NCBI GenBank assembly: GCA_038231615.1
Contig: JBBRLA010000112.1
Span: 1-16,597, forward strand
Length of the DNA: 16,597 nt
Direction of reading: 5' to 3'
Source: JBBRLA01 sp038231615
GTDB taxonomy: Bacteria; Myxococcota_A; Polyangia; Palsa-1104; JAEUJZ01
The position numbers and the translations under genes are program-made. Below are positions 13,381 through 16,597 of the stretch, piece by piece (position 1 is the stretch's first letter; the number at the start of each line of letters is the position of its first letter). The notes under the pieces are model-generated. The model made no database searches. It was given only the letters and a program-made list of their open reading frames with translations, and was not told where the DNA came from.

Positions 13381-14654
13381 AAGAACTCGTCGGCCCCATA
13401 GTCTCGCGTCTTGCCGAGCGGTCGCGGGTCCCCGTCGATGTCGTGATCCAGGGTAGGCGCCGCCCCGTCCATGGGCATCCGATCCACCGCCGGAGAAGTG
13501 GCCATCAGGTGAAGGTCGTGCTCGCCGCGGAACTGTGGCGTGATGTCCATGGAGAATTCCTGCCCGTCGCTGGTGACGTAGGAGGGATCGTCCGCCGCGA
13601 TCATGTGCAGGTCGCAACCGCCGGCGATCATCGCCTTCGTGATGGTTTGGTTGTCCCAGAACAGGCTCTGCCAGACGGAAGTTGCGGCGGTGTTACAGTG
13701 GATCGCGTTCCCCTCGCCCTTTTTGTAGTTGCCGACCAACGTAAGCTGCGTCAAGTGCCGGATCTCCGGCACCTCGGGGTGGGCCGTCGAAACCGCGATG
13801 CCGCCGACCTGCGAGTACCCGGTGCCATTGCGGGCAATGAAGCTGTTTTGAACGGTCACCCGCGCCTCCGCCAAGATGCCGCCCCCCAGGTTGCCCCGGT
13901 CCGCGTCCATGGTCCCGATGACCGACTGATCGACGAAAAGCGGGGAGCGCGACCAGACGCCGAGCCCGTCGTTGCCGGTGACTTCGACCCGCCGGAGAAA
14001 GAGCTGGCTGTCCGTCCCGTCGCAGAGCACCCCGTGCCCGTTCATGCCGCTGCCTCCCTGCACGGCGATCCCGTCGAGGACGACCTGCGCCTTCTGGCCC
14101 ACGTGGATGACCCAGCCGGATGGCCCGCCCATGGCAACCGCCGGCATCGCCTGGGCCCGTGCATCTCCATTCACGGCGCGTGAACCGACGAGGATCACGT
14201 TCCTCCCGATGTCCCAGCCCCCTTGATAGATCCCGGGCTTGATCCGTATGCCCAGGGCGTCGCGCAACTCCGCCAGCAGGTCTTGCCTGCTGCTGACCGT
14301 CGCGGTGTGCTCCCGCGGGACGCAGAAGCCGGGGTGCGCAAGGACCACGCCGAACTCGTCGCAGATGCTCGAAGGGCAGTCTTCATGGGCCCGGCAGGGG
14401 ACCGCCCCGTCCAGGGTGCCGCCGTCGGGTATCCCGGGCGCCGCGGGGAGGCAGCGCAGGGTCTCCACGTCGCAGCGCGGACGCGCCGGGTCCCGGCACA
14501 GGTGGTCTGGGTCACAGCCCCCGGGGCCCAGCGTTGAGAATGCCTCACAGCCGCAGAGGGCCAGGGCGACCAGCGCGACGTGGCTTGCCGATCCTTTTAT
14601 ACGTGGACGACGGCCGACGATCATGAAGCTCACCGCAGAACGAACCCGATCCAT
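13368..14654 (-). CDS. Cys-rich lipoprotein with a right-handed beta-helix domain (copy B)
   Basis: A 428-residue predicted lipoprotein, architecturally a shorter version of the protein at 11741. An Arg/Lys-containing N-terminus leads into a hydrophobic stretch and LCGC (lipidated Cys36). Residues 47-111 are Cys-rich with the motif CRAHEDCPSSICDEFG (87-102). Residues 140-385 show beta-helix-like strands: NVILVGSRAV, AQVVLDGIAVQGGSG, LFLRRVEVTGNDGLGVWS, RVTVQNSFIARNGTGY and TQLTLVGNY. The end (DIDGDPRPLGKTRDYGADEFF) is the classical 'D-DGD-RP-G---D-GA-E' terminus of surface beta-helix proteins. GGAGGT (14660-14665) lies five bases before the ATG at 14654, which makes this start better than the in-frame ATG at 14624, although it overlaps the upstream gene by 25 bp. 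It is the last gene of a three-gene operon. Confidence 0.77.
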   Translation of the reverse strand: MDRVRSAVSFMIVGRRPRIKGSASHVALVALALCGCEAFSTLGPGGCDPDHLCRDPARPRCDVETLRCLPAAPGIPDGGTLDGAVPCRAHEDCPSSICDEFGVVLAHPGFCVPREHTATVSSRQDLLAELRDALGIRIKPGIYQGGWDIGRNVILVGSRAVNGDARAQAMPAVAMGGPSGWVIHVGQKAQVVLDGIAVQGGSGMNGHGVLCDGTDSQLFLRRVEVTGNDGLGVWSRSPLFVDQSVIGTMDADRGNLGGGILAEARVTVQNSFIARNGTGYSQVGGIAVSTAHPEVPEIRHLTQLTLVGNYKKGEGNAIHCNTAATSVWQSLFWDNQTITKAMIAGGCDLHMIAADDPSYVTSDGQEFSMDITPQFRGEHDLHLMATSPAVDRMPMDGAAPTLDHDIDGDPRPLGKTRDYGADEFFSGS

Positions 14655-15946
14655 ACCGCACCTCCAATGGCGAGCGCGGCGCCGATACCTGCAAGGCTGG
14701 GCGCCACGGCGTGGAAATCATAGACGCGAGCGCAGTCGCTCTCGATGCACCTGCCGTCGTACACGAAATAAGGCACCGCGGCGGCCCCGACAATTGCCCC
14801 CACCGATAGCAGCGCCACCCCCGGCCACAGCGGCGCTCGATCTTTGGCCCGCGCCAGCGCCGCTACGGAGAGCGGGGCCAGCGCTGGCCTGAGGGGCGGC
14901 GGCGGGGGTGGACAGAGCCGCCGCGCCAGTGTGGTCACCGCTTCAGCCTCGCCGGCTAAAAGGGATACCACGGCGTGACTCGTCACCGTGAGGGAAGCCG
15001 CTGCGTTTTGGCCAGGCTCCTCGACGCCCCGGCGCAGGCGCCAGCCGAACAGTTGGCCCTGCTGCCGGCGGAGCAGCAGCAACTCTCCTTCGAGGAGCTG
15101 AGCCAGCGCTGGCCAGTTCTCCGGCGGCCGGGCCGAGCCGCACAGGCCGGCGGTGCCGCCGATCCCACACAGATCCCGGAGGCGTCGGTCGGCTACCAGA
15201 TGAAGGCGCTGGCTCCCCATCCAGGGCAGGTCCAGCAACCAGCTCGCCCGGGTACCCTCCGATCCCACCACCACCACTGCATGGCGCCCCGGCGTCAGCC
15301 GCACTTCCAGCAGGGGCAGCGCTCCGGCGGGTTGCTCGTCGATGTGCACCGCCCAGCCAGCCGGTCCCTCGACGACCAGCAAGTGCAGCGCCGCGGGCAG
15401 CTTCTTCTGTCCCTGCTCCGCGGCAGCCCGCATCGCCGGGCCCCATTCCCCGTCCGAAATCTCCGGCAGCCCGCCAAACCGCAGTGCCGACGCCACGAGC
15501 TGGGCCTGCGCACCGGCGCCGTCTCCCGCCTGGAGCAGCGCTCGCGCGGCGAAGAGGTACGCCTCCCGCAGCCCCGTACGTCGTGCCGGCGAGGCGAGCA
15601 GTGCCACCGGATCTTCCTCCATGCTCCGGGCCAGCCTGGTGAAGCGCACCGCCAGGCCAGGCGCATCATCGCTGTGGTAAAACGATGCCTTCAGCGCCGC
15701 CAGCTCCTCTGGAGGACCCTCCGGCCCGGCAGGGGCCGCCGGATCACTGAAACGAGGTACGGCGCTTTTGACCATGGTGAACGGCACCGTCCGCGCCGAG
15801 GGACAGCGCAACGCCAGCTCCGCTGCCAGCCGCGGCGCATCCGGATCACCGGCGGCCCCCATCGGGACCACGATCAGCGGCGCTCCCAAAGCAGGGGCGG
15901 CCACGGCCATCGCAAGGACGACCAGGAACAAGCGCGCTGCTCTCAT
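14630..15946 (-). CDS. Exported PEGA-like protein with a C-terminal two-helix membrane hairpin
   Basis: A 438-residue exported protein with a signal peptide at 1-21 (hydrophobic core, cleavage after ALG). Residues 22-180 are Ala-rich and helical with no recognised family. Residues 187-240 look like a PEGA-type repeat: GWAVHIDEQPAGALPLLEVRLTPGRHAVVVVG. A Pro-rich run (CPPPPPPLRP, 345-354) precedes two hydrophobic helices (374-395 and 415-437) that flank a short loop with YDGRCIESDC. The end of the protein resembles that of the protein at 10173: PG at the start of helix one, YDG-x-C right after it, a second Cys, then a Gly/Ala-rich second helix. The start overlaps the upstream gene's stop (ATGA), with GGAG six bases upstream. 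The next gene, the beta-helix lipoprotein, overlaps its 3' end. Function unknown; probably paired with that lipoprotein. Confidence 0.72.
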   Translation of the reverse strand: MRAARLFLVVLAMAVAAPALGAPLIVVPMGAAGDPDAPRLAAELALRCPSARTVPFTMVKSAVPRFSDPAAPAGPEGPPEELAALKASFYHSDDAPGLAVRFTRLARSMEEDPVALLASPARRTGLREAYLFAARALLQAGDGAGAQAQLVASALRFGGLPEISDGEWGPAMRAAAEQGQKKLPAALHLLVVEGPAGWAVHIDEQPAGALPLLEVRLTPGRHAVVVVGSEGTRASWLLDLPWMGSQRLHLVADRRLRDLCGIGGTAGLCGSARPPENWPALAQLLEGELLLLRRQQGQLFGWRLRRGVEEPGQNAAASLTVTSHAVVSLLAGEAEAVTTLARRLCPPPPPPLRPALAPLSVAALARAKDRAPLWPGVALLSVGAIVGAAAVPYFVYDGRCIESDCARVYDFHAVAPSLAGIGAALAIGGAVWIGFVLR

Positions 15947-16597
15947 GGAACGCTCCAGTCGAGGGTCAAGCTGGTGGCGCCGCCGGGCGGCACCTTGATG
16001 GTGCGGCTCTCGTCGCGTCCCAGCGCGGTGCTGATGGCCCGCACCGTATGGGTGCCCGCCGAGACGGTGAAGGTGTACGGGGATCCCTCGGCCCGGTGAA
16101 CACCGTCGAGGTATATCTCCGCGAACGGGCGCACCGCCACCCGCACCGTGCCCGTCCGCGCCCGCTGGTTGTCCGTCCGGGACATCGATTTCGCTCTCGC
16201 GGGACCCGCAGGGGCCGCATTCACCGCCGCGGGCCGGACTGCGCCGGAAACGACGTTCGCTTCCACCGGCACTGGCATCGGCCTGCCGACATTTCCGCCG
16301 CCGATCGCCCGGCCCGTGCCGATCTCCGCTGATGGAGGTTCCCCCGGCGCCGGAGCCGAGCCTTGGGTCGCCTGCTTGCCGATCGCCAGGCCCAGGGCCA
16401 GGACGGCCAGCAGCGCCCCCGCCCGCACCACCACCTGACGCAGCGTCACTCCTTGCGCCTTGCCGTCAGCAATGGGCAGTGGGCACGATGCCGGGGCCGC
16501 CCCCACCGGGACCACTGGAGCCATCGGAAGCAGCGAGCGCACCGGGACCCCTGGCACCGCCTCGGCCTCCCGACCCAGCGGAGCCGAAACCACCGCG
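15943..16597 (-). CDS. C-terminal part of a PEGA-domain membrane protein, probably a Ser/Thr protein kinase (partial)
   Basis: The reading frame is open to the right edge, so the N-terminal part lies outside the window; a GTG at 16591-16593 is only an internal possible start. Numbering from it, the visible 216 residues comprise a Pro/Ala-rich linker, one transmembrane helix (about 55-72), a second low-complexity linker, and a C-terminal PEGA domain (148-214: VRPFAEIYLDGVHRAEG, then SAGTHTVRAIS and a closing LTLDWSVP). Kinase-linker-TM-PEGA is a common order in myxobacterial Ser/Thr kinases, which is why a kinase is suggested, but no kinase residues are visible, so this is inference. Its stop overlaps the start of the gene at 15946 in ATGA, making it the first visible gene of the minus-strand operon and a possible signalling component for the two downstream envelope proteins. 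Confidence 0.7.
   Translation of the reverse strand, partial: AVVSAPLGREAEAVPGVPVRSLLPMAPVVPVGAAPASCPLPIADGKAQGVTLRQVVVRAGALLAVLALGLAIGKQATQGSAPAPGEPPSAEIGTGRAIGGGNVGRPMPVPVEANVVSGAVRPAAVNAAPAGPARAKSMSRTDNQRARTGTVRVAVRPFAEIYLDGVHRAEGSPYTFTVSAGTHTVRAISTALGRDESRTIKVPPGGATSLTLDWSVP

Noticed and set aside
1..16597. CRISPR arrays, tRNA/rRNA genes, phage genes and known defence operons.
   Set aside because: No regularly spaced direct repeats, no recognisable structural RNA genes and no phage or defence protein families were seen; the Uma2-like gene alone does not make a defence locus.

Overview
The window reads as a fragment of a GC-rich Gram-negative chromosome, most like a Myxococcota-type (former Deltaproteobacteria) genome. 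The reasons are tight ATGA-overlapping operons, Cys-rich lipoproteins followed by beta-helix domains, PEGA-repeat proteins with C-terminal membrane segments, AgmX/PglI-like C-terminal domains, the tail of what looks like a PEGA-type Ser/Thr kinase, and an acyl-CoA dehydrogenase-rich operon. The taxonomic call is inference; there is no rRNA or tRNA in the window.

Left edge (1-458): positions 1-136 are the end of an insertion sequence of the IS4 family, IS50/Tn5-like group. It has a 19-bp terminal repeat close to the Tn5 outside end, and the first residues of a transposase running off the left edge. After about 290 bp without a recognisable gene, a good sigma70-type promoter (425-452) sits so close to the Uma2-family gene at 459 that the mRNA would be leaderless.

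Middle (1497-9414, + strand): one long operon of short-chain acyl-CoA metabolism. It encodes thiolase, enoyl-CoA hydratase, three acyl-CoA dehydrogenases and a stand-alone cobalamin-binding subunit of the methylmalonyl-CoA mutase type. Interleaved with these cytoplasmic enzymes are two exported proteins: a small AgmX-like lipoprotein (4798) and an unusual fusion of an AgmX-like domain to two cupin domains (6899). Four of the junctions overlap, so the exported proteins appear to be genuine operon members. 3-hydroxyacyl-CoA dehydrogenase, ETF and the mutase large subunit are absent here.

Right (9545-16597): a DUF6918-like cytoplasmic protein with its own promoter and a perfect dyad over the -10 region, then two converging operons that look like mirror images. 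On the + strand, a secreted PEGA-repeat protein with a two-helix C-terminal hairpin (10173) is followed by a Cys-rich beta-helix lipoprotein (11741). On the - strand, a PEGA-like protein with the same kind of C-terminal hairpin (14630) is followed by another Cys-rich beta-helix lipoprotein (13368); this operon begins with the PEGA/transmembrane tail of a probable kinase (15943, cut by the window edge). The two operons meet with 10 bp between stop codons. This duplicated 'PEGA hairpin protein plus beta-helix lipoprotein' module is the best candidate for an undescribed envelope system in the window.
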